Of a stretch of DNA of 64,000 bases, positions 27,239 through 38,386 are shown one piece after another. The notes beneath the pieces were generated by a model. The model made no database searches. It saw only the letters and a list, made by a program, of their open reading frames with translations, and was not told the origin of the DNA. Within the stretch, counting starts at the first letter, position 1. Every line of letters begins with the position of its first letter. Both the position numbers and the translations under genes were made by a program. Origin of the DNA: Streptomyces sp. NBC_00490 (GTDB lineage Bacteria; Actinomycetota; Actinomycetes; Streptomycetales; Streptomycetaceae). The stretch is from the NCBI RefSeq assembly GCF_036013645.1, contig NZ_CP107869.1, positions 6,014,001-6,078,000 on the forward strand. Direction: 5' to 3'.

Positions 27239-29073
27239 CCGCGGTCGGCTGGCTGCCTGCCCCCGCCGAGGAACTCTTCGGCGCGGAGGCCACGGCCGAG
27301 GAGTCGTACGAGGTCCTGACGGTGGACGTGCCGCCGGCGTCCTGGATCACGGCGCTGGAGACGGCACGCGACGAACTGGGCTGCACCTACTTCGACTGGC
27401 TGAGCGCGGTCGATGAACCGGGCACGGGCTTCCGCGTCGCCGTACACCTCGCGGCCCTCTCACCGGTACGCCGACTGCTGCTGCGCACCACCGTCCCGCA
27501 CGAGTCCCCGACCCTGCCCAGCGCCGTGGACGTGTTCGCGGGCGCGGCCTGGCACGAACGCGAGACGCACGAAATGTTCGGTGTCGTCTTCGAGGGCCAC
27601 CCCGCCCTGGACCACCTCCTCCTCCCCGAGAACTTCGAGGGCCACCCCCTGCGCAAGGACTTCGTCCTGGCAGCCCGGGTCGCCAAGGCCTGGCCCGGCG
27701 CCAAGGAACCGGGCGAGTCCGACCACGGCGGCCCCAAACGCCGCCAGATGCTCCCCCCAGGCGTCCCCGACCCGAACGAATGGGGCCCCCTCAAAGGCCA
27801 GCTCCCCCCAGCCCCGACCCGCCCCGCCCGAGCCGCCGGAGCCCGAGCGACAGCAACCGGGGCAGCGGGAGAACGCCCGGCCCGAGCTGCCGGCGAACGC
27901 CCGGTACGTCGCGCTCGCACCGCGGCTGCGGGTTCGGCGAGTCAGGCGGAGGAGGCCGCGACTCCGGCTGCCGCGCCGCGCCGTGCCCGCACCGCGGCGG
28001 AGGGCTCAGCCAGCCAGACGGAGACGCCCTCGTCCCCGGGCACGCCGACGACTGGGCCACGTGGCGCCGGTACGCCGGCCGAGGACTCGGCGGATCGGGC
28101 CGGGGCAACGGCGGCTGAAGGCTCGGCAAGGCAGTCGGAGACGCCCGCCCCTTCGGGTACGGCGGCCGGCCCGCGTCGCGCCCGTACTGCCGCGGAGGGA
28201 CCCGCCGACCGAACCGCCGCGGCCCCCGAGCCTCCGACCCCGGGCACCGACGACGCTCCGTCGGGCACCGGCACGCCGACCGGACCGCGTCGTGCGCGAA
28301 GCGCGGGCGAGGGCTCGGCATCCCAGCGCCCCGGACCGGACACCACCCCCTCCGGCCCACGCCGATCCCGCAGCGCCTCGGACGGCTCCGCGACCCAACG
28401 GACCACACCCGACGCCCCGTCGTCGCCCGCCCCGACCGAGGACACCCCGAGCGCCGAGGCCACACCCCCGAAGCCCGCCACGGCCCCCCGCAGCCCCGAC
28501 GCCCCGTGGCACCACGCCCGCCCGGCCTTCGACGAGCCGGCAACCGACCAAAAGCCCGAGGCCAAACCCCTCCCGGAGCCCGACACCCGACCCGAGCCCG
28601 GAACCCAGCCCCAGCGGGAGACCGAACCGCGCACGGGGCCCGAACCGTCCACTGGGCCCGAACCCTCCACTGGGCCGGAACCGCGCACGGAGCCGCAGCC
28701 TCGACCAGAGGCCGAACCGCGCCCACAGGTCGGGCTGCACCAGGAGTCCGAGCCAGTGACCCAGCAGCGGCCGACGCCCGAGTCGGAGCCGGAGCCGGAG
28801 GCCGAGGCGGATTCTGAGCCGGGGCCGGAGCCCTCTGAACCGGGGCCGGTGGCCAAGCCGCACCCGGAGTCGAAGGCTGAGCCGGAGACCCCGCCCACCG
28901 TGGCCTCCACCCCCGCGCCTGCCCCGACCCCGATCCCCGAGGCGGACTCCACCCCCACCCCCGAAGAACCCCCGGGAACCTCCGTAGAGCCCGAAGTCCC
29001 TGAAGCGCCCGAAGACCCCGCAACTCGCGAAAACCCCGCAACTCCCGAGAACCCCGCAGGAGGCCCGCAGTGA
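27235..29073 (+). CDS. nuoC: NADH-quinone oxidoreductase subunit C (second cluster) with very long disordered tail
   Basis: A 612-residue protein. Only the first ~200 residues are Nuo[21 protein letters not shown], then [34 protein letters not shown], the 30-kDa subunit signature. The remaining ~410 residues are low complexity: first repeated [17 protein letters not shown] units, then Pro/Glu/Thr-rich repeats ([20 protein letters not shown]), then a Pro/Glu tail ending [13 protein letters not shown]. Some complex I operons fuse nuoC to nuoD; here the position of NuoD is taken by unstructured sequence instead. The frame is maintained for 1.2 kb of repeats and ends in a 4-bp overlap (GTGA) with nuoH, so the tail is translated. 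Confidence 0.88.
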   Translation: MTAVGWLPAPAEELFGAEATAEESYEVLTVDVPPASWITALETARDELGCTYFDWLSAVDEPGTGFRVAVHLAALSPVRRLLLRTTVPHESPTLPSAVDVFAGAAWHERETHEMFGVVFEGHPALDHLLLPENFEGHPLRKDFVLAARVAKAWPGAKEPGESDHGGPKRRQMLPPGVPDPNEWGPLKGQLPPAPTRPARAAGARATATGAAGERPARAAGERPVRRARTAAAGSASQAEEAATPAAAPRRARTAAEGSASQTETPSSPGTPTTGPRGAGTPAEDSADRAGATAAEGSARQSETPAPSGTAAGPRRARTAAEGPADRTAAAPEPPTPGTDDAPSGTGTPTGPRRARSAGEGSASQRPGPDTTPSGPRRSRSASDGSATQRTTPDAPSSPAPTEDTPSAEATPPKPATAPRSPDAPWHHARPAFDEPATDQKPEAKPLPEPDTRPEPGTQPQRETEPRTGPEPSTGPEPSTGPEPRTEPQPRPEAEPRPQVGLHQESEPVTQQRPTPESEPEPEAEADSEPGPEPSEPGPVAKPHPESKAEPETPPTVASTPAPAPTPIPEADSTPTPEEPPGTSVEPEVPEAPEDPATRENPATPENPAGGPQ

Positions 29074-30038
29074 ACGACGCTCTCGACGTCGCCCTGCGAC
29101 TCCTGATCGTCTTCGTCGTCTTCCTCACCTTCCCCCTGATCGTCGGCCAGACCGAACACAAGGTCATGGCTCACATGCAGGGTCGCCTCGGCCCCATGTA
29201 CGCCGGCGGCTTCCACGGCTGGGCCCAACTCGTCGCGGACGGCGTCAAGTTCGTGCAGAAGGAAGACGTCGTACCCGCGGGCGCGGACCGCCGTGTCTTC
29301 CAACTCGCCCCCGCGGTCGCCCTCCTGCCCTACCTCCTGATCCTCCTCGCCATCCCCATCGGCCCCGGCGAGGGCGCGGTCGGCGAGGTCGTCGACGCCG
29401 GCGTCTTCTTCGTCCTGGCCGTCATGGGCGTAGGTGTCCTCGGCTCACTCATGGCCGGCTGGGCCAGCGCCAACAAGTTCTCCCTCCTCGGCGGTCTCCG
29501 CACCGCCGCCCAACTCCTCGCCTACGAACTCCCGATGCTCCTGACCGCCGCCTCCGTCGCCATGGCGGCCGGCACGGTCTCCCTCCCCGGCATCCTCGAC
29601 GCCTTCGAGTGGTGGTGGCTGCCCTGGCAGATCGTCGGCGCGATCGTCTTCTTCGTCGCCGGCCTCGCCGAACTCCAGCGCCCGCCCTTCGACATGCCGG
29701 TCGCCGACTCGGAGATCATCTTCGGTGCCTACACCGAGTACACCGGCCTCCGCTTCGCTCTGTTCCTCCTCGCCGAGTACGCCGGGATCGTCGTCCTCTG
29801 CGGCCTGACCACCGTCCTCTTCCTGGGCGGCTGGCACGGCCCGTGGGGCGCCGACGGCCTGGGCTGGGTCTGGACCCTGCTGAAGGCCGCGATCCTCGCC
29901 TTCCTCGTCATCTGGCTGCGTGTGACCTATCCCCGCCTGCGCGAGGACCAGCTCCAGAAGCTCGCCTGGACCCTCCTCGTCCCCCTTTCCCTCGCTCAGA
30001 TCGCCCTCACCGGCATCGTCAAGGTGGTGATCTCCTGA
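29070..30038 (+). CDS. nuoH: NADH-quinone oxidoreductase subunit H (second cluster)
   Basis: A 322-residue membrane subunit with about eight helices that forms the quinone tunnel and links the arms of complex I. Conserved features are [20 protein letters not shown] (normally E-R-K-R-x-GP), [18 protein letters not shown], and [19 protein letters not shown] followed by [18 protein letters not shown], the acidic loop that contacts the quinone head. The GTG start overlaps the nuoC stop, and its own TGA overlaps the ATG of nuoI by one base. The quinone-side residues are intact, so quinone reduction remains possible. Confidence 0.93.
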   Translation: MNDALDVALRLLIVFVVFLTFPLIVGQTEHKVMAHMQGRLGPMYAGGFHGWAQLVADGVKFVQKEDVVPAGADRRVFQLAPAVALLPYLLILLAIPIGPGEGAVGEVVDAGVFFVLAVMGVGVLGSLMAGWASANKFSLLGGLRTAAQLLAYELPMLLTAASVAMAAGTVSLPGILDAFEWWWLPWQIVGAIVFFVAGLAELQRPPFDMPVADSEIIFGAYTEYTGLRFALFLLAEYAGIVVLCGLTTVLFLGGWHGPWGADGLGWVWTLLKAAILAFLVIWLRVTYPRLREDQLQKLAWTLLVPLSLAQIALTGIVKVVIS

Positions 30039-30667
30039 TGGCCGAGTCGCTTCCGCCCACCCGGTCCCGGTTTCCCGGCGCCGGTCTCGCCAAGGGCCTG
30101 GCCGTCACCCTCCGGACGATGACGAAGAAGACCGTCACCGAGCAGTACCCCGACGTCCAGCCCGACCTCCCGCCCCGCACCCGCGGTGTCATCGGCCTGT
30201 TCGAGGAGAACTGCACGGTCTGCATGCTCTGCGCCCGGGAGTGCCCGGACTGGTGCATCTACATCGACTCCCACAAGGAGACGGTCCCGGCTGCCGCCCC
30301 CGGCGGCCGGGAGCGCAGCCGCAACGTCCTCGACCGCTTCGCCATCGACTTCTCCCTGTGCATGTACTGCGGTATCTGCATCGAGGTCTGTCCTTTCGAC
30401 GCCCTGTTCTGGTCACCGGAGTTCGAGTACGCCGAGACCGACATCCGCGAACTCACCCATGAACGCGACAAGCTCCGTGAGTGGATGTGGACCGTCCCGG
30501 CCCCGCCGGCCCTCGACCCCGCGGCCGAGGAGCCGAAGGAGATCGCGGCCGCCCGCAAGACCGCCGAGAAACTGGCAGCGGCCCAGGCCGAACCGACCGA
30601 GCCCCGGTCCGGGCCGTCGACCGGACCGTCGACCGGGCCGACCGCACCCGAGGGGGGTGCGTCATGA
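30038..30667 (+). CDS. nuoI: NADH-quinone oxidoreductase subunit I (second cluster), ferredoxin type
   Basis: A 209-residue peripheral subunit carrying two [4Fe-4S] clusters. Both motifs are complete: [12 protein letters not shown] and [21 protein letters not shown] follows the usual GLFE lead, and the core ends near [17 protein letters not shown] further ~55 residues are Pro/Ala/Glu- and Ser/Gly/Thr-rich ([20 protein letters not shown]). With no NuoE, F or G encoded here, this subunit is the natural entry point for electrons, perhaps from ferredoxin. It overlaps nuoJ by 4 bp. Confidence 0.93.
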   Translation: MAESLPPTRSRFPGAGLAKGLAVTLRTMTKKTVTEQYPDVQPDLPPRTRGVIGLFEENCTVCMLCARECPDWCIYIDSHKETVPAAAPGGRERSRNVLDRFAIDFSLCMYCGICIEVCPFDALFWSPEFEYAETDIRELTHERDKLREWMWTVPAPPALDPAAEEPKEIAAARKTAEKLAAAQAEPTEPRSGPSTGPSTGPTAPEGGAS

Positions 30668-31461
30668 CCCTCGCCGCAGCCATCGCCACGGCCACCACGG
30701 CGCACGGCACGCCGGGCAAGGCTCACGCCGGTGTCATCGCCGCCGCCGAAACCCACGGGTTCCTCTCGCCGACCGGCGTCGAGATCGCCTTCCTCCTCGT
30801 CGGCCTGGTCACCTTCGGGGCCGCCCTCGTCACCGTCACCACCCGGCAGCTGGTGCACGCCGCCCTGTGGCTGGTGGTGACCCTCGGCGGTCTCGCCGTC
30901 GAATACCTCCTGCTCACCGCGGAGTTCATCGCCTGGGTGCAGGTCCTCATCTATGTGGGTTCCGTCGTCGTACTCCTCCTCTTCGGTCTGATGCTCACCA
31001 AGGCGCCCATCGGCCGCTCCCCGGACGCCGACTCCGGCAACCGCTGGGCGGCCCTCACGGTCGCCGTCGCCTCGGCCGCCGCCCTGGTGTGGGTCGTCGT
31101 CGATGCGTTCCGCGCGACCTGGATCGACCTGGACGGCCCCGCCGCCGGCTCCACCGAGGCCACCGGAGCGAGCCTCTTCCAGAACTGGGTCCTCCCCTTC
31201 GAGGCCCTCTCCGTCCTCCTCCTCGCCGCACTGGTCGGCGCGATCGTCCTGTCCCGCAAGGCGAAGGCGGAGTCGAGCTCTCCCCCTGTGAACTCCCGGC
31301 CCGCGACCGGTAGTTCCCCATCCGCACCGAATTCCCGTAATCACCCGATCGGGCGAAACAGGCCGGTCGAGCGAACCGAACCGCCCGAGCCCAGCGCCCA
31401 CGCCGAGCGCACCACTCCGGCCGAGCCCGGCACCCCGGCCGAGCAGGAAGGCGCCCGCTGA
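30664..31461 (+). CDS. nuoJ: NADH-quinone oxidoreductase subunit J (second cluster)
   Basis: A 265-residue membrane subunit. It has five helices, among them [60 protein letters not shown] and [35 protein letters not shown] is the conserved pi-bulge helix of NuoJ that gates the proton path. After the last helix come about 60 residues of Pro/Ser/Glu-rich tail. An extra 30-residue N-terminus precedes the first helix. Its stop overlaps the nuoK ATG by one base. Confidence 0.9.
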   Translation: MTLAAAIATATTAHGTPGKAHAGVIAAAETHGFLSPTGVEIAFLLVGLVTFGAALVTVTTRQLVHAALWLVVTLGGLAVEYLLLTAEFIAWVQVLIYVGSVVVLLLFGLMLTKAPIGRSPDADSGNRWAALTVAVASAAALVWVVVDAFRATWIDLDGPAAGSTEATGASLFQNWVLPFEALSVLLLAALVGAIVLSRKAKAESSSPPVNSRPATGSSPSAPNSRNHPIGRNRPVERTEPPEPSAHAERTTPAEPGTPAEQEGAR

Positions 31462-31844
31462 TGCACCTCGCCTATCCCGCCGTACTCTCCGCCCTCCTGT
31501 TCTGCACCGGCCTGTACGGCGTCCTCGCGCGCCGCAACGCGATCCTGGTCCTGATGTCGGTCGAGCTGATGCTCAACGCCGTCAACCTCAACCTGGTCGC
31601 CTTCGACGTCTGGCTCAGCAGGACCGCCGAGGAGACCCTCCACTCCGGCCAGGCCCTGACCCTGTTCACCATCGCCATCGCCGCCGCCGAGATCGGCATC
31701 GGCCTGGCGATCGTCCTCGCCGTGTACCGCAACCGCGGCACCTCGGACATCGACAGACTCCGCGACACCGCCGAGGGCCACGAGCCCGACCACGCCGACG
31801 ACTCCGACGCCCCCGCGGCCGAGAAGGCTGAGGCCACCGCGTGA
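31461..31844 (+). CDS. nuoK: NADH-quinone oxidoreductase subunit K (second cluster)
   Basis: A 127-residue MrpC-like membrane subunit with three helices. Both buried glutamates of the proton path are present: [17 protein letters not shown] and [17 protein letters not shown]. The usual protein ends soon after the third helix; here about 35 further acidic residues follow ([20 protein letters not shown]). It overlaps nuoL by 4 bp (GTGA). Confidence 0.92.
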   Translation: MHLAYPAVLSALLFCTGLYGVLARRNAILVLMSVELMLNAVNLNLVAFDVWLSRTAEETLHSGQALTLFTIAIAAAEIGIGLAIVLAVYRNRGTSDIDRLRDTAEGHEPDHADDSDAPAAEKAEATA

Positions 31845-33835
31845 CCACCACCACCCTCGCCGTCCTCGTCCCCCTCCTTCCCTTCCTGGGCGCGGCCGCC
31901 GGCCTGCTCCTGGGCCGCACGGCACCCGGCTTCGTCCGTCCGCTCGCCGTCCTGCCGGCGCTCGCCTCCCTCGTGCTGGCCGCCGTGGTCGCCGTACGCC
32001 AGGGCGGCGACGAGGCCGTGAACGCCGCCACCGAGCTCACGCCCACCGGCTCGATCCCCATCGAACTCGCCCTGCACATCGACGGCTTCGCCGCCCTGGT
32101 CGCCGTACTCGTCGGCCTCGTCGCCACCTGCGTGCAGATCTACTCGACGGGCTACCTGCGCGACGACCCGCGCTACCCCTCCTACGCCGCCCTCGTCTCC
32201 CTCTTCACCGCCGCGATGCTCCTCGTCGTCTACTCGGGCGAGCTGATGGTGCTGCTGGTGGGCTGGGAGATCATGGGCATCTGCTCGTACTTCCTGGTCG
32301 GTCACTACTGGGAGACCCCGGAGGCCCGCGCCGCCTCCATCAAGGCCTTCCTGGTCACCAAGCTGGGCGATGTCCCGTTCCTGATCGGCCTGTTCGCGCT
32401 CGCCACCGACGCCGGCTCCTTCCGCATCACGAAGGTCCTCGGCGCCGTCGCGCACGGCGGGCTCGACAACCCGACCCTGATCGCCCTGCTGCTCCTGGCG
32501 GGCGTGGCCGGAAAGTCGGCGCAGTTCCCGCTGCACACCTGGCTCCCGGACGCGATGGCGGGCCCGACGCCCGTCTCCGCGCTCATCCACGCCGCGACCA
32601 TGGTCGCCGCCGGTGTCTACTTCATCGCCCGTCTCCTCCCGGTCTTCGAGGCCTCGCGGGCCGCGATGACGGTCCTCGCCGTGATGGCCGCCGTCACGAT
32701 GGTCGGCTCGGCGCTCGCCGCACTCGCCCAGGACGACATCAAGCGCGTCCTCGCCTACTCGACGATCGGCCAGCTCGGCTACATGACCGGCGCCCTCGCC
32801 GTCGGCGACCGCGGTGCCGCCGTCTTCCACCTCCTGTCGCACGGCGCCTTCAAGGCGCTGCTGTTCCTCGCGGCCGGCGTGATCATCCACGCCGCCGGCA
32901 CCAACTCGCTGGCCGCCATGTCCCGCATGGGCCACCTCCGCGACCGCGTGCCGGACGCCTTCTGGACGATGACCGTGGCCCTCCTCGCGCTCGCCGCGAT
33001 CCCGCCCTTCAGCGGCTTCTTCTCCAAGGAGTCCGTCCTCGGAGCCGCCGAGCACGTCGTCACCGGCCACACCGAGTACGTCCCCGGCGCCGCGGGCTGG
33101 CTCGTCCTCGTCGCCGGTCTGCTCACGGCCCTGCTCACCGCGGCGTACGCGACGCGTCTGTGGCTGCTGGCCTTCCACGGCCGGGGTGCGGAGGCCCCCG
33201 ACCACGGCCGCCAGCCGCTCACCATGACCACGGTCCTGTGGGTTCTCGCGATCCCGTCCCTCGCCGTCGGCGCGTTCGCCTACCGCGTGCTCCCGGACTG
33301 GTTCGACGGCAACGACCTCGCCCCGACCCTCACCACGTCCGTCGTCGGCACCGGCATCGCCCTGGTCGGCGGCATCGTGACCTACGCCGCCTGGCGGCAC
33401 ACCACCGTGCTCGCCGACCGCGTCCCGCTGGGTGCGGTCGCCGCCCACCCGGACGGTGACGCCGGACTCGTCGAGGCCGAGGCCATCGCCAGCCACGAGC
33501 CCGCGTACGGAGACGTGGCCTACGCACCCGACCCCTCGGACCCGGGCCGCCTCCTGCTCGGCCCGCTGCACCGGCACGCGGCGGTCGGCTTCCACCTCGA
33601 CGCCGTGTACTCGGCCCTCTTCGTCCGCCCGGTGCAGGCCGGCGCCACCCTCGTCCGGTTCCTCGACCGCGAGGTCGTCGAGACCTACGTACGAGGCGCG
33701 GGCGCTCTACCCCGACTGCTGGGCACGGCCGTACGGCGTGCCCAGACCGGAAATGTGCAGACCTATGTGAGCGCGCTGCTCGCCGGCACCGTCGTCCTGG
33801 TGGTCGCCGCCGTCCTCGTCGCCACGGGAGCGTGA
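31841..33835 (+). CDS. nuoL: NADH-quinone oxidoreductase subunit L (second cluster)
   Basis: A 664-residue antiporter-like proton-pumping subunit with about 16 helices. Key residues are in place: the Glu of [20 protein letters not shown], the Lys of [34 protein letters not shown] with the broken helix 7, and [18 protein letters not shown] with the helix 8 Lys. The C-terminal part (from about residue 530) corresponds to the long lateral helix and last helix that clamp NuoM and NuoN. The GTG start lies within the nuoK stop. Six bp separate it from nuoM. Confidence 0.93.
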   Translation: MTTTTLAVLVPLLPFLGAAAGLLLGRTAPGFVRPLAVLPALASLVLAAVVAVRQGGDEAVNAATELTPTGSIPIELALHIDGFAALVAVLVGLVATCVQIYSTGYLRDDPRYPSYAALVSLFTAAMLLVVYSGELMVLLVGWEIMGICSYFLVGHYWETPEARAASIKAFLVTKLGDVPFLIGLFALATDAGSFRITKVLGAVAHGGLDNPTLIALLLLAGVAGKSAQFPLHTWLPDAMAGPTPVSALIHAATMVAAGVYFIARLLPVFEASRAAMTVLAVMAAVTMVGSALAALAQDDIKRVLAYSTIGQLGYMTGALAVGDRGAAVFHLLSHGAFKALLFLAAGVIIHAAGTNSLAAMSRMGHLRDRVPDAFWTMTVALLALAAIPPFSGFFSKESVLGAAEHVVTGHTEYVPGAAGWLVLVAGLLTALLTAAYATRLWLLAFHGRGAEAPDHGRQPLTMTTVLWVLAIPSLAVGAFAYRVLPDWFDGNDLAPTLTTSVVGTGIALVGGIVTYAAWRHTTVLADRVPLGAVAAHPDGDAGLVEAEAIASHEPAYGDVAYAPDPSDPGRLLLGPLHRHAAVGFHLDAVYSALFVRPVQAGATLVRFLDREVVETYVRGAGALPRLLGTAVRRAQTGNVQTYVSALLAGTVVLVVAAVLVATGA

Positions 33836-33841
33836 GCAGGC

Positions 33842-35416
33842 GTGATCGATATCAACGAGTCCGTGATGCAGTTCCTTCTGGCGTTCCTCGTCGTCGGCCC
33901 GCTCCTCGGCGCGGTCGCCGCTCTCCTGCCGGCCCCGCCGGGACTGAAGGGGAAGTCGCCCGAGCAGGCGGTACTGCGGCACGGCGTGACCGCGACCGGC
34001 GTGGTTCTCATCGCAGCGATCGTCCTCGCGCTCGGCTTCGACCACGACCACCCGTCGAAGATGCAGGCCACGACCGACATCAGCTGGATCCCCGCACTCG
34101 ACGTGCGCATCCACCTCGGCATCGACGGCATCTCCCTCCCCCTTCTGGTCCTGACCGCGCTGCTGACCTTCCTCTGCGCGCTCTACTCGTACTTCAAGAT
34201 GCCCGCGGGCCCGACCCCGAAGGCATTCGTCGCGCTGCTGCTCGTCCTCGAGTCCGGCACGCTCGCGACCTTCGCCGTCCTCGATCTGCTGCTGTTCTTC
34301 CTCGCGTTCGAGATGGTGCTCATCCCGATGTACTTCCTCATCGCCCGCTGGGGCGGAGCGGGCCGGACCCAGGCCGCCTGGCGGTTCATCCTCTACACGC
34401 TGCTCGGTTCGGTCGTCATGCTGCTCGGCCTGCTCCTGATCGGGATCAAGGCGGGCACATTCGACATGGTGGCACTCGCCACTGACAACGGCCGGTCCCT
34501 CACCTCATCCGTGCAGGTCATCGCGGTTCTGGCGATCGGGATCGGGCTCGCGGTGAAGACCCCGATGTGGCCGCTGCACAGCTGGCTGCCGGACGCCCAC
34601 ACCGCCGCGCCGACCGTCGGCTCGGTCCTGCTGGCAGGCGTCATGCTGAAGATGGGTACATACGGGTTCGTCCGGATTCTCCTCCCCATCGCGCCGGACG
34701 GTTTCCGTGACTTCGCGCCCTACCTCGCGGCCTTCGCCGTCGTCGGCATCATCTACGGATCCCTGGCCTGCCTCGCCCTCGCCAAGCAGGGCGCGAAGGG
34801 TGACCTCAAGCGCCTCATCGCCTACTCGTCCGTCGGCCACATGGGCTTCGTCCTGCTCGGCATCGCCACGATGACCCCGACCGGCGTGAACGGCGCCCTG
34901 TTCGCCAACATCGCCCACGGCCTCATCACCGGCCTCCTGTTCTTCCTGGTCGGCGCGCTGAAGGACCGTACGGGCAGCACCGACCTCGACGCCCTCGCCG
35001 AGCAGACCGGCGCCGCGCTGTACGGGAAGGCCCCGCGCCTCGGCGGCCTGCTCGCGTTCGCCGCGGTCGCCTCCCTCGGACTGCCGGGCCTCGCCGGGTT
35101 CTGGGGCGAGATGCTGGCGCTGTTCGGCGCGTTCGATCCCGCAGAGGGCCTCAGCCGCCCGGCGTTCCTCACGTTCATGGCGATCGCGGCCTTCGGCACC
35201 CTCCTCACGGCCGCGTACCTCCTCGTCGTGGTCCGCCGCGTCTGCATGGGCGCCGTACCGCAGGACGCCCCGAAACTCGCCGACGTCCACACGTACGAGT
35301 TCGCGGCCTGGACGCCGCTCGTCGCCCTCACCGTCGTGGCAGGCCTGTGGCCGAAGGCCCTCCTCGGTCTGACCGACCCGGCCGTACAGCAGCTGCTCGC
35401 AGGAGGCACCCGATGA
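33842..35416 (+). CDS. nuoM: NADH-quinone oxidoreductase subunit M (second cluster)
   Basis: A 524-residue antiporter-like subunit. [20 protein letters not shown] has the essential Glu, [20 protein letters not shown] is the helix 7 signature with its Lys just before, and [20 protein letters not shown] holds the helix 8 residues. [15 protein letters not shown] is the helix 12 region with the proton-exit Glu. The GTG at 33842 has GAGCAGG close upstream. It overlaps nuoN by 4 bp. Confidence 0.93.
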   Translation: MIDINESVMQFLLAFLVVGPLLGAVAALLPAPPGLKGKSPEQAVLRHGVTATGVVLIAAIVLALGFDHDHPSKMQATTDISWIPALDVRIHLGIDGISLPLLVLTALLTFLCALYSYFKMPAGPTPKAFVALLLVLESGTLATFAVLDLLLFFLAFEMVLIPMYFLIARWGGAGRTQAAWRFILYTLLGSVVMLLGLLLIGIKAGTFDMVALATDNGRSLTSSVQVIAVLAIGIGLAVKTPMWPLHSWLPDAHTAAPTVGSVLLAGVMLKMGTYGFVRILLPIAPDGFRDFAPYLAAFAVVGIIYGSLACLALAKQGAKGDLKRLIAYSSVGHMGFVLLGIATMTPTGVNGALFANIAHGLITGLLFFLVGALKDRTGSTDLDALAEQTGAALYGKAPRLGGLLAFAAVASLGLPGLAGFWGEMLALFGAFDPAEGLSRPAFLTFMAIAAFGTLLTAAYLLVVVRRVCMGAVPQDAPKLADVHTYEFAAWTPLVALTVVAGLWPKALLGLTDPAVQQLLAGGTR

Positions 35417-36945
35417 GCTCCCTGGCCTCCATGGCCCAGCCGATGGCCGCCAACCTCGTCCAGTCCGTCGACTGGCTCGCCATCGCACCGCCCACCATCG
35501 CGGCGGTCGTCGGCCTCGTCGCCCTCGTCGCGGACCTCTTCATCGGCGACCACAAGAAGGCGCTGCTCGGCTGGCTGTCCGTCGCGGGTCTCGCCGCCTC
35601 CACGGCGATGCTGCTGCCCCTCCTGGACGGCGACCGCGCCACCTTCTGCCTGACCGGCGCTCCCGACGTCTGCAGTTACACCGCGGACCGCTTCACCCTC
35701 GTCCTGCAGCTCCTGGTGCTCGGGGGAGCGTTGCTGACAGCGCTCCTGTCCGTCACCGCCCTCAAGGACGCCGACAAGGGACTCCCCGAAGGGGAGTACT
35801 GGTTCCTGCTGCTCTCCTCCGCCGCCGGCGCCGCCCTCCTGCCCGCCTCGCGCGACCTGGCGACCCTGATCGTCGCCTTGGAGGTCGCCTCCCTGCCGGC
35901 CTTCGCCCTCGTCGGCCTGCGCCACGGCGACCGCAAGTCCTCCGAAGCGGCCCTGAAGTTCTTCCTGTCCTCGGTCACCGCGACCGCGGTCAGCCTCATG
36001 GGCATCAGCTTCGTGTACGCCTCCACCGGCACCCTCTACCTGACCCAGATCGCCGACCGCATCCAGAACGTCGACGGCCAGCTCCACACCCTTGCCCAGA
36101 CCGGCGTCGTCCTCACCCTCGTCGGCTTCGCCTTCAAGACGGCCGCCGTCCCCTTCCACTTCTGGGTCCCGGACACCTACGTAGGGGCGCCGCTCCCCAT
36201 CGCCGCCTACTTGTCGGTCGTCGGCAAGGCGGTCGGCTTCTCAGGCCTGATCCTCGTCACGGTCGTCGCCCTCCCGTCGTACGCCGACGTCTGGGGCCCG
36301 GCGCTCGCGGCCCTGGCCGCCCTCACCATGACCGTCGGCAACGTCGGCGCCCTCCGACAGCAGACCACGCGCGCGTACAGCGCCGTACGGCTGCTCGCCT
36401 GGTCCTCCGTCGGCCAGGCCGGCTACCTCCTCGTGCCGATCGCCGCCGCCGCGTACTCCGACGACGCCGAGCGCTCCGTCGGCTCCACCGTCGCCTACGC
36501 CCTCATGTACGCCGCCGTGAACCTCGGTGCCTTCGCGGTGGCCGCCCTGGTCGGCCGTACGAGAGCCCTCAACCGCCTCACCGACTACCGCGGCCTGTAC
36601 GCCTCGAACCCCCTGGCCGCCCTCCTCCTGGCCTTCTTCCTGCTCTGCCTCGCCGGACTGCCGCCGGGTATCATCGGCCTCTTCGCGAAGGTCACCGTCT
36701 TCTCGGCGGCCGTCGACGCGGGCCTCGGCTGGCTCGCCGTGGTCATGGCCGCCAACGTCGTGATCGCGCTGTTCTACTACCTCCAGTGGACGGCCCTGCT
36801 GTTCCGCGCCCCGGAAGGCGAACCCGCACGGCACCGGATCCCGGCCCCGCTCACCGCGGCCATCGCCCTCACCGGCGTCCTCGGAATCGCCCTGTCGGGC
36901 GCGCCCCAGCTGATCCTGCGCTTCACCGACACCGGCCTCTTCTGA
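35413..36945 (+). CDS. nuoN: NADH-quinone oxidoreductase subunit N (second cluster)
   Basis: A 510-residue antiporter-like subunit and the last gene of the operon. [20 protein letters not shown] carries the Glu, [19 protein letters not shown] and [20 protein letters not shown] the Lys and the WVPD motif, and [20 protein letters not shown] the later charged residue. [20 protein letters not shown] closes the channel core. The ATG at 35413 has AGGAGG 6 nt upstream. No clear terminator follows; htpX starts 185 bp downstream. Confidence 0.93.
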   Translation: MSSLASMAQPMAANLVQSVDWLAIAPPTIAAVVGLVALVADLFIGDHKKALLGWLSVAGLAASTAMLLPLLDGDRATFCLTGAPDVCSYTADRFTLVLQLLVLGGALLTALLSVTALKDADKGLPEGEYWFLLLSSAAGAALLPASRDLATLIVALEVASLPAFALVGLRHGDRKSSEAALKFFLSSVTATAVSLMGISFVYASTGTLYLTQIADRIQNVDGQLHTLAQTGVVLTLVGFAFKTAAVPFHFWVPDTYVGAPLPIAAYLSVVGKAVGFSGLILVTVVALPSYADVWGPALAALAALTMTVGNVGALRQQTTRAYSAVRLLAWSSVGQAGYLLVPIAAAAYSDDAERSVGSTVAYALMYAAVNLGAFAVAALVGRTRALNRLTDYRGLYASNPLAALLLAFFLLCLAGLPPGIIGLFAKVTVFSAAVDAGLGWLAVVMAANVVIALFYYLQWTALLFRAPEGEPARHRIPAPLTAAIALTGVLGIALSGAPQLILRFTDTGLF

Positions 36946-37130
36946 GCCCACGGCCGGACAACTCCCGAGCCCTCACCCGGATGGCTCACGTCCGCCTCCG
37001 TACGCACAAGGGAACTAGCTGCTCTCGCCTGGCGTTGACAAGAACAGGAGGGTCCACTGGTGGTGACACCAGAAGGACCGCAGATCAGCACGCAAAGGGT
37101 TCCCCTGCTGCACGATTTGGAGGGCGTACC

Positions 37131-37994
37131 GTGCACCGCCGGCACAACGGGCTCAGGACCGCAGTACTCCTCGGGGGACTGTCCGCACTCATCATCGTCA
37201 TCGGCAGTTTCTTCGGCCGTATGGGGCTCGTGGTCGCTGTCCTGATCGCCCTGGGGACCAACGCGTACGCGTACTGGAACAGCGACAAGCTGGCGCTACG
37301 CGCGATGCGCGCCCGCCCGGTCAGCGAGTTCGAGGCCCCCGCGCTCTACCGCATGGTCCGCGAACTCTCCACCCAGGCCCGCCAACCCATGCCGCGCCTG
37401 TACATCTCCCCGACGGAAGCCCCGAACGCGTTCGCGACGGGCCGCAACCCGCGCAATGCCGCCGTCTGTTGCACGGACGGCATCCTGCGCATCCTCGACG
37501 AGCGCGAACTGCGCGGTGTCATCGGCCACGAGCTCAGCCATGTCTACAACCGCGACATCCTGATCTCTTCCGTGGCCGGAGCCCTCGCCTCCGTGATCAT
37601 GTTCCTGGTCAACTTCGCCTGGCTGATCCCCATCGGCCGCTCCAGCGACGACGACGGCCCCGGCATCCTCGGCATGCTGCTCATCATGATCCTGGGCCCG
37701 CTCGCCGCGAGCGTCATCCAACTGGCCATCAGCCGCTCGCGGGAGTACGAGGCCGACGCGTCCGGCGCCCAGCTGACCGGCGACCCCCTGGCCCTGGCCA
37801 GCGCGCTGCGCAAGCTCGAGATGGGCACCAAGCAGCTTCCGTTGCCCCCGGAGCCGCGAATCGAGACCGCGAGCCACATGATGATCGCGAACCCCTTCCG
37901 TCCGGGCCAGGGATTCTCGAAGATGTTCTCCACGCACCCGCCGATGGCGGACCGCATTGCCCGCCTTGAGAAGATGGCAGGTCGCCACCAGTGA
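37131..37994 (+). CDS. htpX: M48 family membrane zinc metalloprotease HtpX
   Basis: A 287-residue membrane protease for quality control of membrane proteins. Two N-terminal helices ([39 protein letters not shown]) precede the catalytic part. The zinc site is HELSH (with Glu as base) near residue 138 and the third ligand in [15 protein letters not shown]. Two more helices lie between them. [19 protein letters not shown] and [17 protein letters not shown] are typical HtpX landmarks. The GTG at 37131 follows TTGGAGGG. It is translationally coupled to yccF through a GTGA overlap. Confidence 0.92.
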   Translation: MHRRHNGLRTAVLLGGLSALIIVIGSFFGRMGLVVAVLIALGTNAYAYWNSDKLALRAMRARPVSEFEAPALYRMVRELSTQARQPMPRLYISPTEAPNAFATGRNPRNAAVCCTDGILRILDERELRGVIGHELSHVYNRDILISSVAGALASVIMFLVNFAWLIPIGRSSDDDGPGILGMLLIMILGPLAASVIQLAISRSREYEADASGAQLTGDPLALASALRKLEMGTKQLPLPPEPRIETASHMMIANPFRPGQGFSKMFSTHPPMADRIARLEKMAGRHQ

Positions 37995-38386
37995 AAACCA
38001 TCCTGAACGTCATTTGGCTCGTGCTGAGCGGCTTCTGGCTGTTCCTCGGCTATCTGCTCGCCGGTGTGCTGCTGTGCATCACGATCATCGGCATCCCCTT
38101 CGGCATCGCCGCTTTCCGCATCGGCGTCTACGCCCTGTGGCCCTTCGGGTACACGACGGTCGAACGCCGTGACGCCGGCGCCCCCTCCTGCGTCGGAAAC
38201 GTCCTGTGGCTGGTCCTCGCGGGCTGGTGGCTGGCTCTGGCCCACATCGTCACGGGCATCGCCCTGTGCGTCACGATCATCGGTATCCCGTTCGGCATCG
38301 CCAACTTCAAGCTGATCCCGGTCTCGCTGCTTCCGCTGGGCCGCGAGATCGTGTCGACCGACCAGCCGTTCTCCTCACGCTGGTAG
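37991..38386 (+). CDS. YccF domain membrane protein
   Basis: A 131-residue inner membrane protein made of two YccF repeats. Each repeat has a helix followed by a hydrophobic hairpin: [20 protein letters not shown] with [20 protein letters not shown], and [20 protein letters not shown] with [20 protein letters not shown]. The repeated [11 protein letters not shown] motif is the family signature. The GTG start overlaps the htpX stop. Function unknown. Confidence 0.88.
   Translation: MKTILNVIWLVLSGFWLFLGYLLAGVLLCITIIGIPFGIAAFRIGVYALWPFGYTTVERRDAGAPSCVGNVLWLVLAGWWLALAHIVTGIALCVTIIGIPFGIANFKLIPVSLLPLGREIVSTDQPFSSRW

Noticed and set aside
31472..33595. 707-codon minus-strand open frame opposite nuoK and nuoL
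   Set aside because: Translation is low-complexity Arg/Glu/Gly shadow sequence, while the plus strand encodes conserved complex I subunits.
37034..37039. TTGACA hexamer upstream of htpX as a promoter
   Set aside because: No acceptable -10 hexamer at 16-19 bp; left unassigned.
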